Shown here one piece after another: positions 24,464 to 37,600 of a stretch of 64,000 nt of DNA. The stretch lies in the NCBI GenBank assembly GCA_026260175.1, contig JAKCWW010000359.1, positions 40,201-104,200 of the forward strand. The letters run 5' to 3'. The notes below the pieces were generated by a model, which had not been told where the DNA came from, did no database searches, and saw nothing but the letters and a program-made list of their open reading frames with translations. Positions within the stretch are counted from its first letter, which is position 1, and each line of letters starts with the position of its first letter. The translations under genes and the position numbers were made by a program. Source of the stretch: Reticulitermes lucifugus (taxonomy: Eukaryota; Arthropoda; Insecta; Blattodea; Rhinotermitidae).

Positions 24464-27400
24464 CCTTGTTTTCCAAATATAGACCTGTATTCCAGTAACA
24501 TACTATTGTTAAAAACGTAATTATTTTTAAAATTTAGGTCCAATCTCTTCTTAGAGGAACAACTCAGACGCCCGTTATAAAAATCACAAATTGTAATATG
24601 CGTATTCCTTACAAATATAATCTTCTATGCAAAATAACCTTAGTTGTTTGTATAGCGTTGTAAAATAACCCCGTGACCTACGGGCAGGTGTTTGGAAATG
24701 TAGTTATGTGAAAGTAAAATGTTGTGCATCCTTGTTCTAATGACTGCTTACCTCTGGAATTATTTCAGTGAGATGCATGCCTAGTTTGTAAGTGGCGAGA
24801 TCTCCGCTCTCAAGAGGACAGGCTGAGTCAATGAGCTCCTTGCAAGCATCTGGCTCTGGGAGCGGGTAGTTTATAGTAAGACCGAAGGCTGTGGCCCTCA
24901 CTTTAGCTTCCAAGTTCTTTACATTCTTTGCTGTAAAGGACGCAAACTTGTTATGTGTTGTTTCTTTAACAGCCATAAATCACGGTAATATAAAGTGTGT
25001 TTCAGTGGCGATACGAGAGCCATGGAGCGGACGAGACTGTTGGAACGTAGCGGCCCAAGCTGCCGTCAATTCAACGACGCTCGGTCTCGAGAGAAAAAGA
25101 AACCTTATGTACAATGCCATTGTATGACTCGCAGTAAGCCATTTAAATGCAATATTTCCGTGTTAGACAGGGACACTTTTCCCGTGTTCACAGAGGTAAT
25201 TACCCAGTTCCTTCAACAGTCTTTCCAGTGGTTTCCACATCTTCTTGAGTTTTAAATTTATAGCATTCCAGATGGTGAGTTATCTCTTTCCCGAGCTGAA
25301 TTAACATTTCTGATACCAAAACTGACAACAACGTGGAAACAGCAGTGGAATGATGATGATTGAAATAACACGGCACTGACTGCTATGGCTGTAGGAAATT
25401 TATACTACCGTGATACAAATGTGACGGCCTGGACAGGAACTGGGTAGAAAAGTACGACACGATTTGTCTAGTGACGTGTCATTATCTACACTGGAGATTC
25501 AGCGAACCATTTACAGACAGTCTGCGGGCCTTGTGAACCTAGTCCCTGTCCGCCCCTCATACATTTATAAACACGATTTCTCTTCACTGCTTTTTCATTG
25601 GAACATGTAATTCCAAATAACCCTCATGAAAAACCAGATTTGAAAAGTGTACGTAATTACATTGAACAATAAAAACAATTGATCTTACATGGCCTGAAGT
25701 CCACGGTGGCGTTGACATCTCCACCACGTTTGATGACACAGGGCTGTTCTTCGCAACCGAGCACTCGAAGTTCTACCGGTGGGTCCCCTTTTTCGCCTGA
25801 AATATTCGTATGTCACTCGCTGCGTTTAAGTCTTAAAGGGACAAGTATGGGAATCTCTTTAATTTAACTGAGGAACTTGAACAGACATGACATCCTCATG
25901 ATAAAGAGACCAATGTGAACATTTAGGCGTTAGATGGGAGGAGAATATACGAGTATATTGCAGAAATAGGATATCATGTTATGGACCAGTATCATGTGGC
26001 TGAGGACAGCAACTAGCGGAGGATTTATGCGAAAATGGTAATGAAACTTCACTTTTCATAAAAGGGAAGGAATATCTTGGTTGACTGACTTATGAATTCT
26101 CAAGAAGGACCCGGACACCATTGAGTAAGTTGGTTGGTTGGTTAGTTGGTTACTTAGCATGGTCTACTAAAGGTTAACCACTATATGCTAGCTATCGGGC
26201 TGGACACCTAAAAAATAATCTTATATGTAAATATCGATTACTTAAGTATATTTAATGTATTTAAATATCAATAATAGTGACTGTGCGCAATAGCGGATTG
26301 TTCTCTGCATTTGTAGCTGTCTCAGATTGGGCCTTCCATATTTCACTCTATAGTCTGGCTTGTTTCCAAAAGTTTTCGTAACCCACCTCTTCTGATCGTT
26401 TGGGATTACATACCAACCACTCCCTCCCCCTCCCTCCCCCCATCACAAACACACACAAACGTTTTGTTTTGATATCCCGTACCAGATCGGACTAATTTCC
26501 TTATGATTGACTGGAAAATATATCTTTTTGCAACAGTTATCCTCGTAGTGTGTACAAATCGTGAAGAACTCTTACAGATTGTTACAAGATAATGGACGAT
26601 TGGCGCGGATTTGGGTAAAAAAAATTCGTACCAAATTTTGAGGATGAAACCATTTGAAAACTGACTACTCACAAGACCTTGAAGGTGCAGTTGTAATACT
26701 AAAATTAATGCTGCCTCTACTTTTCAACTTTGCTTTTGAATATGGCATCAGGAACTCTCAGGAGCCTGGAATAGGCTGACATTGAACAGACAACAGCATC
26801 TTTTGGTCTGTACTTATTGTGTTAATTTATTCGTCGAAAATAGAAGTAATAGAAATGAAAAAAACTCTATTAGATGTTAGGGATGAGGTACGTTTATAAA
26901 CCCCGAAACTGTATTATATGTTAGGGAGGAGGTAGAGATATAAATACAGATACTGTATTAGGCGATAGAGAGGAAACAGATCTGTGTACGAACGCAGAGA
27001 AAACTAAGTACTTATTTATTTTTTTATTTACTGTCATGTGTTTGAGGAACAAAATAATAATACAAAGGCAGCTAATGACTCCATCCTAAATGTATCGTAG
27101 TTTTGATGTTTTAGACCCACCTAAACAAATCACAATTACATTTATGAAATTAAAAGCATACTGAATTTGGTGCATGCTTGATGCTCTTCAGTTCAAAATC
27201 ATTCATTTTTTCTTCTGCCATCCATAAACCTAAATGATTAGGTGTAAAGTCTATATTTTTACCTGTTGATTTTTGTGGGTACACCATTCGGTTTCTCACA
27301 TTGAGGAATAGAACATTAGTAGGAGGAAGGAGAAAATTAAGTATATTGGAACCTTATGCTTTACAGGCATACCTTTCAACAAATATTTTTTGGACTAAGT

Positions 27401-28144
27401 GTCAGAAAATTTTTAATTATCGTAGATGATTCCTGAGGATTTCTCTGTATCCTTTAATGAATTTCGCCCCTTTTATAATGTCGAAAATGAAATATCCAGC
27501 AACAATTTACCGCAGTACATACGATCACAATGACCAGCGTTCACATTGTGTGCTCCCAGAGTTGTGCCACAGCTGCTGTTGCTGGCATATTCATAAAGGC
27601 AATAGAAGATGTAAACTAAGTATATTTACTATGGTAAATACTAGACTTTATGAAAAAAGTTCTAGGCTACCTGGTGCCCGGGATTTGACGAACCCTGTCT
27701 TATAGTGGTACTGGATGAAGAGACAGAGGAGGCATATAGCAGGATTGGGATGTGAGGAGAGAGTCTGTGGCTTATTTAATAAAGTTGTTAGTACTTCAGA
27801 CTGTGTAACGTGGAATGGTGAAAAGTGATTTGGGGGGGGGGGAGATGATGGCTTAATTTGGAGCTTTTATACCTATGTTTGCCTAGAGTGTAGGATAGTC
27901 GGTGTCCTAGGTATCTCCCGAAAACAAATCAGAAACCTTACCGCTTGAAGCAAGGGAGTTTCAGATCAGTGAAATGAACGGATTAATAATTACTGATTAT
28001 CAGCAATAGAAATATATTTGACCATGCGTGGTATAAATATGAAATTATTTGGTACTGTATAGTAAAATATTGCTTACATTTGTTGTATGAAGTTGCCATG
28101 GCTGAAGAAGCCAAGGCAGCCAGAATTAGAATTCGAAGAGACAT
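22809..28144 (-). CDS. Npc2-like: NPC2-like secreted lipid-binding protein, ML domain (copy B)
   Basis: Four coding exons on the minus strand: 28144-28078, 25796-25689, 24930-24752 and 22916-22809 (stop TAA), with GT-AG introns of phases 1, 1, 0. The product is 153 aa. The signal peptide covers about residues 1-17 (cut after AMA17) and the mature chain opens TSYNKC. Cysteines at 23, 37, 42, 88, 96 and 144 match the three-disulphide ML fold. PVELRVLGC at 29-37 and the NAT sequon at 51-53 sit where the family has them. The start is chosen because it gives the signal peptide and lies 82 bases below a TATA box. Expected role: extracellular or lysosomal carrier of a hydrophobic ligand; the ligand is unknown. 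Compared with copy A, the last strand has an acidic, glycine-rich insertion (DGEGADGSED), so the loop before the last cysteine is longer. Same exon plan and orientation as A and C, so these are tandem paralogues. Confidence 0.95.
24433..24462. repeat. (TA)n microsatellite
   Basis: Fifteen TA units in intron 3 of copy B. Confidence 0.95.
26080..26155 (+). repeat. Dispersed repeat D copy
   Basis: TTCTCAAGAAGGACCCGGAC, ACCATTGAGTAAG, then GGTTGGTTAGTTGGTTA tetramers. 3' half of the repeat; intron 1 of copy B. Confidence 0.5.
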
Positions 28145-28225
28145 CTTCTTTCTTCTTGCTGTTGCTTGTTAGAGCTTCCAATGCTTCAGCAGAACGTGAG
28201 TTGTTTGTTCTTCTTCAGATTGATG

Positions 28226-28233
28226 CTTATATA
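28226..28233 (-). promoter_or_regulatory. TATA box of copy B
   Basis: TATATAAG on the minus strand, 82 bases upstream of the copy B ATG, giving an expected transcription start near 28200 and a 5' leader of about 55 bases. This is the clearest core promoter in the window. Confidence 0.65.
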
Positions 28234-28749
28234 CCCCGAAATCTGACAGGTTACTGAAAAACTGGGTGGATTGATGTTATCGCCGTAATCATTAGCAGAT
28301 AAGACGCGATTGTTTTGAATATTATGTCACACCTGTTCAGAACACCTGTGGCAGGGCAGATAGGTGCTTGAATCTAGAACATGTTCTCATGTTGTTAATG
28401 GATGAAGAGAAAAATATGCACACCTGCAGATCCTCAAGCACAAGTACGTTTTACGCTGTATTGTCTTTAGGAACAACGGTGTGATTTTGGTGTAAAAATA
28501 GTACGCTTACTTGTTCCCAGTGTCAGGTTTTTTCTAAAACATTTACTGCCCAGACTTGCGTTTTTCTTTGTATTAACAAAGATTCGATACACTTACATTT
28601 CACGTCCTTGTAGAGAACTATTTGCATAACAGCGTTGTATCTTGCTGTGGTTAAGATGGAGAAACTTTTCGGTGGAAATTACAATTTCTTATCCTTCTTT
28701 CTTTCGCCGCGCTGTACAATCTAGGCACTAACTGTATGGAGAAAAGGAG

Positions 28750-29010
28750 CAGGTGTAGCCTAGTTGTTATAGTCACTAGGCTACGGGCTGGACGCCCTAG
28801 GAATTGTGGTTGGATTCGCGGCAGGGCAGGGGATATCCAGAACTTCTCAGATTCCAACCCAACCTCCTGTTGAAAATGGACCGGGTGTTCTTTGCCAGAA
28901 GTAAAAAAAGTCGAGGCATGAAGTTGACCACTTATCTCCACTTAATGACGAGGTTAAGAATGCGTGGAGCTATACCTCCATTCCCCATACATGCCTTCCT
29001 GGGGTGCACA
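28750..29010 (+). mobile_element. tRNA-derived SINE B copy
   Basis: Head GTGTAGCCTAGTTGTTATAG and CACTAGGCTACGGGCTGGAC, worn B box GGTTGGATTCG, then GAAGTTGACCACTTATCTCC, GACGAGGTTAAGAATGCGTG and TATACCTCCATTCCCC. Just upstream of copy B. Confidence 0.8.
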
Positions 29011-29296
29011 TGAACGACGTTACCCTTACTTTAATCCTTGTTATATCACGAGAATACCCAGCTTGAAAGATGCGCAAAAGTATTTTATATATTTTTATCT
29101 TTTCACGGAACTAGTCTAATGCGGGCCTTAATGTAAATTAAAGCGAGTGAAAGTTACACGTGGTAATGCTCGCGTTAATAAATATCTTGCACATCACGTT
29201 TTATCGAAGTATTGCCAAAGACTAAAGAGTTAAATACGTAGAAGTTCATTTACTTCCAAAAGTAGCATGAAAATTCATTAAGGTCATTAAGACTTT

Positions 29297-29581
29297 TATG
29301 GTGATATATTTTTTTTTATGGCTCGACAGCCCTATATGGGCCTGGGCCTCCTCGTTTCGTCCAGGTTTCATGATCACACACATTAGACACACCACAGTCC
29401 GTAGGACTCCTCTGGACGAAGGACCAACTCGTCGCAGAGACCTCTACCTGACAACAGACAACACTCACAAGAGACAGACATCCATGTCCCCGGTGGGATT
29501 CGAACACACGATCCTAGTAAGCGAGCGGCCTTAGACCCACGCCTTAGACCGCACGGCCACTGGGATCGGCTATGGTGATAT
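29297..29581 (-). mobile_element. tRNA-Leu-like SINE C with perfect 11-bp target duplication
   Basis: On the minus strand the head reads GTGGCCGTGCGGTCTAAGGC with B box GTTCGAATCCC, similar to a leucine tRNA with a long variable arm. The body runs to GGGCTGTCGAGCC and an A-rich tail (CATAAAAAAAAATA). The element is flanked by TATGGTGATAT at 29297-29307 and 29571-29581, identical, so the copy is probably young. It is not a tRNA gene: the body extends about 190 bases beyond the head. Confidence 0.88.
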
Positions 29582-30434
29582 CTACTTATCAAAAATAAAG
29601 TAAGCATATATCAGATTTGAGCAAATTATGTCGAATATCTTAAAGTATAGACTCTGCTTGAAAGGTGATTTAGTCCTTGAGTAAAATGACCCATAAAATA
29701 AACGAAATTAATGTACAGGTCTTTTGACTGAATTAAGTACAGGTCTACCCTATCGAGTTTTGTACAATCCTGAATAATTGTTTTGGGAAGTGTTACTTGC
29801 GGATCGACGGAAGCACATGACTAAAGAGTTTAACGATTCTTGGTATTTTTCTAGAAGCATCTAGAAGCCATACTGTTTAGGCTTCCACACAATGTGCAGT
29901 GGAATGGTGACATATAAAGCAGCTACGAGTTAAAAACTGAGGATTTTGATAAACATTCAACATGGACTTGAGAGCTGTGCAACAGACTCGAAGATAATTA
30001 TTTGTGCTAAGGAAAGCAGCATGATAAGAGAGACACAGGTGTTCGTATACACCAGGTGTACATATTGCAACTATCTAAAATATAGAATGTCACGCCTACT
30101 CATGCATCTTATCAAACCGCCATCAAAGTTATCAATATCTTTACGTTGTATGATACTGTTTTAGATCCACTTTGGTCGGTTCTTTCGAAGTTGGTGTGCC
30201 GAATAAATACTGTTTTCCTAATTTTTTTAAATTTACCAGCGCGTGTCCGTCTATCTGTCCGTTCCCTGATTTCAGCACAAACATCAGTATAACTGGCGCA
30301 AATTTCTCGATTTTTGAGGGTGTATACAGAGTGCGGCAGTGAAACGGCCAATTGTGGGAACCATTTTCCCCCCGCTGGGATGGGAGACGTGCTACCACCT
30401 GCGCCGTTATGTCTGCGCCATAGCATTTAATAAC

Positions 30435-31195
30435 TATGGAGCAGTCGACCAGCGCACAGTGTGCATCCGCTATTAAATCATTTTAAAAACAACGAAACTT
30501 GCTGCCGCTCGACGGTTATTTGGTCGACATTTGCAGATTAACAGCAATAATTGTATAAAGAAGATGAAGTTCACGACCTGTTTAAGCGCGGTGAAACTCA
30601 TTTCGTGTTGTGAACAAAAAAATTCCCGCTACTGGGCGAATGAAACCCCCACCAACTGCATCAGAATCTATTACAAAGTGCAAAGGTTACCGTGTTTTGT
30701 GCGATATCACCTTTTGCGATTATTGGCCCCTGTAGTTTCAAGGACGATATTGCAATCGCGACACGGTAACGCCAGCCCCTATGCCCACATTATTAGAATA
30801 TTTTTCTCACAAGATATAGCTTGGTTTTCGCAAGTGAACGGGAACACATGGTTTCAAGAAGATAAGGCGACTTTGCATACTGCCAGAAATTTAATTAACA
30901 CCGCAAGATATTTGTTTTCAAATCACGTCTTGCAGAGGAATGGGGACAGTTCTTGGCCTGTGAGGTCACATGACATGTCGCCTTGTGGCTTTTACTTGGG
31001 GTTGCTTAAAGAGCAAATTGTTTTGCTCATCGTCTGTAAAATATTGCTGAAATGAAGTTGAGAATTCGAGAAGAAATCGCTGGAGTCCTAGTGCATATGT
31101 TCCGTCGCCTGATGAGAAGTATGCGCCAAAAGATAGAGGGGGCGATCTTGAAGACGTCTGTTTTACAAAGGAATAAGCTTTGCCCTACATTTTAA
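30435..31195 (+). pseudogene. Mariner-type transposase, degenerate
   Basis: Pieces of a DDE transposase in order across frames: MEQSTSAQCASAIKSF (N-terminal part), a poorly conserved middle, then NTWFQEDKATLHTARNLINT (second catalytic D block), then VRSHDMSPCGFYLGLLKEQI (third D block), then LRIREEIAGVL and LQRNKLCPTF near the end. Frameshifts and stops separate them, so it cannot be active. Flanking GAGTGCGGCAGTGAAACGG at 30331 and TTACTGCC at 31235 may be worn terminal repeats. The type is common in insect genomes. Confidence 0.8.
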
Positions 31196-31269
31196 CACAA
31201 TAGCCTATTTTATAATTTTGTGACGCAGTGTTTGAATTACTGCCATTATAGTCGCCTGTACATGCTACA

Positions 31270-32100
31270 TCCGATATGTTGAAATCAACCTCCGTGTTTG
31301 TACTTGTCACTTCATGTCCTAACAGTACAAAAGTAGTGACCTTCTTAGCCGACAGCACTACCACTATTTGCTGTGGGGTAATATAATTTTGTATGGCGAT
31401 TTGGCGTCAAGGGCGCTTTCCGAATGGATTTACATTTTTCTTGGGAAAAGTTCAGAGAGATTTAGGCTTAGATGGGAGTTTAATATTAAGACAAACTGTA
31501 AACACATAACTTGTGAGGGCATGGACTGTATTCAATTGCTTGTCTTGAAGATGGAGGCAGAAATTATCTCCGAAATATTACCATCCTATGTGTTTTTTTA
31601 GCCTTGAACTTTGGATGTACGCATTTTGAATACTGGCCGATTGAGAGTGTACCTGGATTTTCTCTCGCTCCTTACGAATGCTAGGGAAGTAAAATAAAGA
31701 ATGTTGGCTTCTAGGGTGACGCCACGTAGTCTGGTACAAAGTCAACTTTTGGGAGAAAGGTAATGCCTCCACCTTCAGGGTTTTAGAATTTATATCAGAG
31801 TACACATCCCAGAAGAGAGTATTATTCGTTGTCACCAGCGTGAGAAGTCCACTCCTCACCAGCATAGCACCTTCAAATATGATATGAACTTACCAGAAAT
31901 TCTAACCCACCTATTAATGCTGATCATCTTCGCGTCTCATTCGGCACAACGTAACAAGGTGTGATCGAAACAACCTTTTAAATGGCGTAAGACTCAATGT
32001 TAACGAAGAGGAGTCATGAATAACTGAATGCTGTCACATCAATTGTTGTTGAGCAGCCCGCATTAAACGATGCTTCCTGTTGCGTTTTTACTTTGCAAGA
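31270..32100. other. Intergenic, no feature recognised
   Basis: No gene, RNA or terminal repeat seen between the transposase remnant and the minisatellite. Confidence 0.4.
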
Positions 32101-32106
32101 CATGAG

Positions 32107-32697
32107 AGAAAGTTTGCTAAAGAAACACGTCATGCCGAACGGAACACAACAAACGTTGTGACATGTCAGGATGAAACGCGAAATTATACGTCAGAATAAT
32201 ACGTCATATCAAATGGAGCAAAACAGGTGTTTCCTGAAATAACAGGCAATGCCGTGATGAAACAACAAAATCTTTGATAAAATAACAGGTCATACCGGAA
32301 TGCAACAAAAAGTGTTGGCTAAAATAGCGTATCATATTGACTGGAACACAAAACCTTACACCACAATAAAACGCCGCATCAGATCGAAGGACAAAATGTT
32401 CGCTAAAATAATATGTCATATCAGGATAGAATAACAAAATGTCTCTAAGATAACACATAATGTTGATTGGAATATAAAAATATTGGCTAAATTAATACGC
32501 CGTACTGAAAACAAACAACAAAGTATTCGCTAAACTAACACGTTCTATCGGGGTGAAACGAAGAAGTGTTGGCTAACATAACATGTTACGTTGAATGGAA
32601 CACAAAAATGTTCGCTAAAATACGTGATGTGTGACTGAAACAACAAATTGTTCTTTAAAATAACGCATCCTCTCTGGACGAAAAAACAAAATATTTA
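32107..32697. repeat. Degenerate minisatellite, about 42-bp unit, about 14 copies
   Basis: Recurring order GCTAAAATAACA, CGTCATAT, GGAAC/GAAACAACAAAAT, with unit lengths 39-44 (for example units starting near 32398, 32441, 32483 and 32525). A further copy at 32799-32845 lies beyond about 100 bases of unrelated sequence, suggesting an insertion into the array. Confidence 0.85.
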
Positions 32698-32966
32698 TAA
32701 TTTTTAGGCTTTCACGGCTGTTATTTTTCAACTGAGGCCGTCTTTTGCGGTTTACACGATGTAGTGTGCTTGGTTTGTTCCGAGATTTCGGAGTTCCGTC
32801 ACGCTAATAACACGTCATATGACAGTGAAATAACAAACTGTAGTCTCCTGTACGAGGTTCGAATCTGGAACGCTGGTCTGGCACAGTGGCCATAAATGCC
32901 TTTTATAATAACAGTAACAGTGGTAAAGATACGACAGTCATTTAATTAAGAAATGTAACAGTATAA

Positions 32967-33409
32967 GTCTATATCAGCGGTTCCCAAAGTGTGCTCCGTA
33001 GATCCCAAGAGATCCGCGACCAGTCCCCAGGGGATCCGTGGATACATTTCTGAAATGGCTACTTTGAAGTTTACTTATCTTTAATTACAGGAATAAGGTT
33101 TTTTAAAACTAATCGAGGAACTTCTTTAATTGGTGATATGTTTATTTCGTATGATCGTTAGAATATCTAATTCAGAAACTTCCTGTACCTACGAAGCGAG
33201 CGACAGTAATTTTAATTAAGGCGAACTTATGTGCACATTGTTACGTATTCGTAGCTGTCTGAAATCAGTTATGAGGCATAAGTTTTTAATTTTGGATACC
33301 TATCACCCGGACAGTCTATATTTACGTGAGCAAGGATATGAGGATCCGTGATTATTTTTTGAGGCCAAAAGGGGCCTGCGAGCAAAACCTGGGAAACGCT
33401 GGTCTATAT
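32967..33409. mobile_element. hAT-type MITE, 427 bp, perfect 8-bp target duplication
   Basis: Element 32975-33401. The left end CAGCGGTTCCCAAAGTGTGC and the right end (read inward) CAGCGTTTCCCAGGTTTTGC form terminal inverted repeats. GTCTATAT flanks both sides (32967-32974 and 33402-33409), the 8-bp duplication of hAT elements. No transposase frame inside. Confidence 0.9.
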
Positions 33410-34400
33410 GCAGTCAAATGGAAATGATTTGGACACTGGACGTGTTTTCTGTATGTCACGGGACGGACACTATTAGACTGTTATGGAAAGTTCGTATGGT
33501 CTACATATGAGTTACAGATTATGGAGTAGAAAGGAGAATAAAAATGATTTAAAACCTTTAAATATACCTAGATTAATGATATACATCTTTAGATCATTGA
33601 AAGGACCCAGGCAGGAAATGAATTCTGGATTGTAATTAATATTCTTGGTTTGAATATTAAAGCTATTGAAACAGCTAGGGGCATTAAAAATGCCTAAGTA
33701 TGAAGAATCCATTTTTACTGCAATAGGGATTTCACATGTCAAGTCTTTTATGGGTGAGGAACGCTGATAAGAAAATTACTCTTTATTTGCCTTGAGGGAC
33801 TCGTGACAACCAAGAAAGCCTCAGTGAACGGATTTTATTTAGGTAATTCCGAAAGATAAGATATCCGGAGATTCTAACAAAGGTTGATAAGACATTAAAG
33901 CTACTTTGATAATGACTGGTTAACTTAATGGTTAGAATTGCCCTTTGCTTTTGGGAGTGCTTCGATTTCTAGTAAGCCCGGCAAGGCGGGAGTTTGTACA
34001 GTGATTATGGATTTCCTCAGTCTCTTTCCTCATATTGTGAGATATTACTGCAAAATAGGCCAAAAAAGCGTTCTTTCACCTAGTCCCACTCATATCAGTC
34101 AGAGCTCTCCATCGACTTTCTGTAACCTATACAGTAAAAAAGCACCATTAAAGAAACCAAGAAGTCCCCAACGGCGCCCTTCGGTAAGACGTCCCTATAG
34201 TAAAACGGGGCACCTCTAGTCGAAAATAATTGTAACGTTATGTGTGCGATTCAGTTACAAACATACACACGCACTCTCTAGTCGGTGGTTATATAAACTC
34301 CCATATTGGTGTTCTTTATTCTTTCGACGAAGTAGATCTGATCCATGAAATATGCATAATATTGTGTGCTAGAAATACAAGAGAACTAGCCAGCAATTGA
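33410..34400. other. Intergenic, no feature recognised
   Basis: A 93-codon frame at 33938-34219 (+) has no recognised domain. Nothing else seen. Confidence 0.4.
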
Positions 34401-34402
34401 GA

Positions 34403-34690
34403 GGGATGGGATAGCCTAGTCAGTATAGCAACTCCCTTCTGGCTGGGCGGTTCGTGTTTCAAACCCCAGTGGGGGCAAGCGATTTTTTCTTCTCGCCACC
34501 CGTCCCAACCGTAGAGGCCACTGGACCCACCCAGTCTCCTGTACAATGGGTACCGCTTCGTTCCCGGCGATAAAGCGGCCGATGCGTGGCTTTGATCAGC
34601 CACTCCAATCTACCGCCGATGTTACGCATGGGTAGGACTATATGTCTACTCCCCCTCTGTACCTCCAGTGGCATGTTACTTGTAACCTTT
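34403..34690 (+). mobile_element. tRNA-derived SINE B copy
   Basis: Head GGGATGGGATAGCCTAGTCA, B-box-like GTTTCAAACCCCAG, CCTGTACAATGGGTACCGCT, and an end with CTACTCCCCCTCTGTACCTC and GGCATG. Blocks in the same order as the other SINE B copies. Confidence 0.75.
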
Positions 34691-34699
34691 ACCTTTAGC

Positions 34700-37600
34700 A
34701 ATTTAAAGAGTTACTAAATCAGGTGTGTTCCCCCGTTTTAATGTGACGTGGTCAATTCTGTAATGCATACATCATTTCAAGGTAAAGCTCGCCATTTTTT
34801 TTTCTTTGGGGACTGACTGAAAGTTGAAAGGCACATGTTTGTTGCCGGCAGGAGTTTGCAGGGATGTTCCTTTTCGTCGCCATATTCAGAATGTCTCTTA
34901 ACCTCTTCACTTTCATTGCATGCAGTTGGCACAGATGACTATTCGGACAGCCGGAAGCGGTGGTTGAGTCTTATGTCGAGATCCAGAACATGTGGAGATT
35001 TGCATTGTTCCACCTTTTTCCAATCCCTTTTCGTCAATATTTGTCTTCACTTTTCCATCCCAGTAAACGTGTATAACGTACGATTTTTTAAAGGCGTCAT
35101 TATATAAACTGAGAATCAAGTAGTCACTCATTAAGCATTCCTTGAATATCAAGAGCGTATTTATTTACAAAGCTTTTAAGGTTAGGATTTCATTCTTCGT
35201 GGGTTATGAGTCTTATTTTCCACAACTTGTCGGTACTTCCAGAAACGGGCTGTAGAATTGTGCTGAGGATTGTGGGAGAAAAAAAATAGTATTCCGTTTG
35301 AATATTTTTTTATTGGCACGAAATCGTAAAGGTCTCATAGTTCCATAATTTAATGTCACTACTAAGAATATTTCCCAGTAAAAGTCTGGAAGTTATTTAT
35401 AAATTTTACGGACGATAAAAGGACATTGAACGTTACGAGGACTGCTAACCTATTTGTCTCATGTTTTATGTCGCAAGTCTTCAGTCTACACATGTAAATA
35501 TTTCTGTCATGGCTAAACGTGTATAAAACCGGCGACTAATCGTGATAACATGCATTTGAACAGTCGAAACTAGACGTTCTTTACTAGGCCATATAAAATA
35601 ATCTAAAAGTCAGACTGTGTTCCGAGGATCTGGAGTCGGTAACAGGATTCCGCATGCACATTTCTGATCGGTACAGTGACCGTTTCCAAAACTGGGTGTC
35701 GTATTGTTAACAGTTTTTCTAGTCAAGATATTAAAGCCTGCAAAATGAAGGAGGAATGGCTTGTTTTTAGCAATTAATTGCCAAAAGGAGGCTAATTGTA
35801 AAATAATGTTTTTCCTAGTTGTTTACCTATATGCAACGCTAGGAGAAACTGAGGCCAGTAGAATTTAAGCCGCGCGTTAGGAACCGAATAGCAGTAGCGT
35901 AATTAAATTAAGGCAAAATACTATGTGATGGACATGCAAGCCTGCCACAGGCGGCAGGAATAAGAGAGGCACCTATGATTTTGTTTGGTATGTAGCTTTG
36001 AAAGCCGAGGTCCTACTTGACTACGAGAGAAGAGTATTAAGTAGAACTTGCTGAAACAGAATGTAATGGTTTTTAGTGCACTGACGAAGCCCATTTTAAG
36101 GCTTGCTGTTATTGGTGTTGAAACCTCGGTTTCGAAGTGACCATTTGTGTTTCATTTCTCATATATCGCAACAGTGAAACGCTTAAATCCAGTAACAATT
36201 ATTGAAATAAATTACTGGTAGCATATCAATATCAAGATTGTGAATGAAATGCAAATTTATAAGTTTTTAGTACAAGTATTGCCTATATTCATTTACTATA
36301 TTTACAGCTAAGTGTCAGAAAGTCGAATGGGGCTCCTGCATGTTCGGTTGGTTTGTGTTATGACACCTTGAAAATACCTTCATATTCCAAGACATTTTTA
36401 ATACTGATATATTTATCTTTTGATATCCGTGAAGTATACTTAGTCAGTTCGAATGATTGATGCTGTTTAATACAGAAATTTTCCCGTACGTTCACTTCAG
36501 TTTTCATCCAGCTGACGATTACAAAGAATGAGCAAATCCAAGCTTCCCAACCATTATGTAGGACCCTCAAGTTGGACGAAAGTTAGTTATTTTACAACGC
36601 TGCTACCGCTACAGTTAAAATATCAAAAGAGATTGCAAAATGATCATCACAAGTGCTTGGAAAGTGACGGTCATGGTCCAGGTGAAGGTATTTTGCGGCA
36701 TATATCCGAAGAGGCTAAGGCAATCCACGAAAAATTAGTCAGCATAGCTGGTTACCAAACCGAGATTCGATTAGGCTGCCTTCTGTATGCAAATTTGTCG
36801 CATGTTTCATGGCTTAGTTCTGCGTGCATGACAGTTCAGTTTCGGAGCAAGTCCTGTCATCCTGTGTCATTTTGCCCTCATGTGTGACTAATAATCATGA
36901 ATGGCGAATGTATCAGATACAATTGAAATCCTTGAAATAATATATCGACCAATCTATCTGTACCCTTAATTCTTTTGTTAACTGGAGTGTTACCTGAAAG
37001 TTGTTGAGTCATCTCTTTGTTACTGAAGGACTGGGCTAATTTGAATGGTTGGTGCAAAAATGGGTCATCTCTAAATAGCAAGAATTTTCTCTGTTACTGG
37101 TACTTTTAATTTATTTAAACCTGCAGGGCGATTTGATATGAAGGTAAGCTGCACCAGTCATTGATCTGTACTTACAGCATTAACACAGGTTTTCAAAAAT
37201 AATTCGATTTTTATTTTAAATGAGCTCGGAATAGAGTTCTGTTGTGTTATTTTGTACGCAAGGTTATGAAAATTTGGATTCTATAGGAGTAAAAGTTTTT
37301 TTTGACGAGTTAAATATCAGTATTCGAAGAAATATCTGGCGACGGATTCTCGTCTGATCTTGTGTATGTAACGTTCGTATTTACATTTTATTATTAATTT
37401 ATGATTAGATGCTTAATGATTCCCAAAATACATTGTGCGAAACCCGTTTTATGATTGCATGCAGAAAGGTTATAGTGAGACGGGTTCGGTAGTCGGTGCA
37501 ACTGCATCCGACACAATTAGTGAGTGAGACTTTCTGCCTGTTTTGCTCTGTGTAAAACGTGACTCGATAAATATTCCCGGATATTAATTGACAGTTGGTT

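Noticed and set aside
25679-25867. Plus-strand frame over copy B exon 2
   Set aside because: Antisense shadow of the ML exon on the minus strand.
29480-29570. tRNA-Leu gene (-)
   Set aside because: Tail, body and target duplication show it is a SINE head.
36080-36135. Fifth hammerhead-like site (CTGACGAAGCC...GAAACC)
   Set aside because: Stem is not convincing and spacing differs from the other four.
36528-36887. 119-codon frame (+)
   Set aside because: Composition is ordinary and I recognise no domain; single-exon chance frames of this size are expected in 64 kb.
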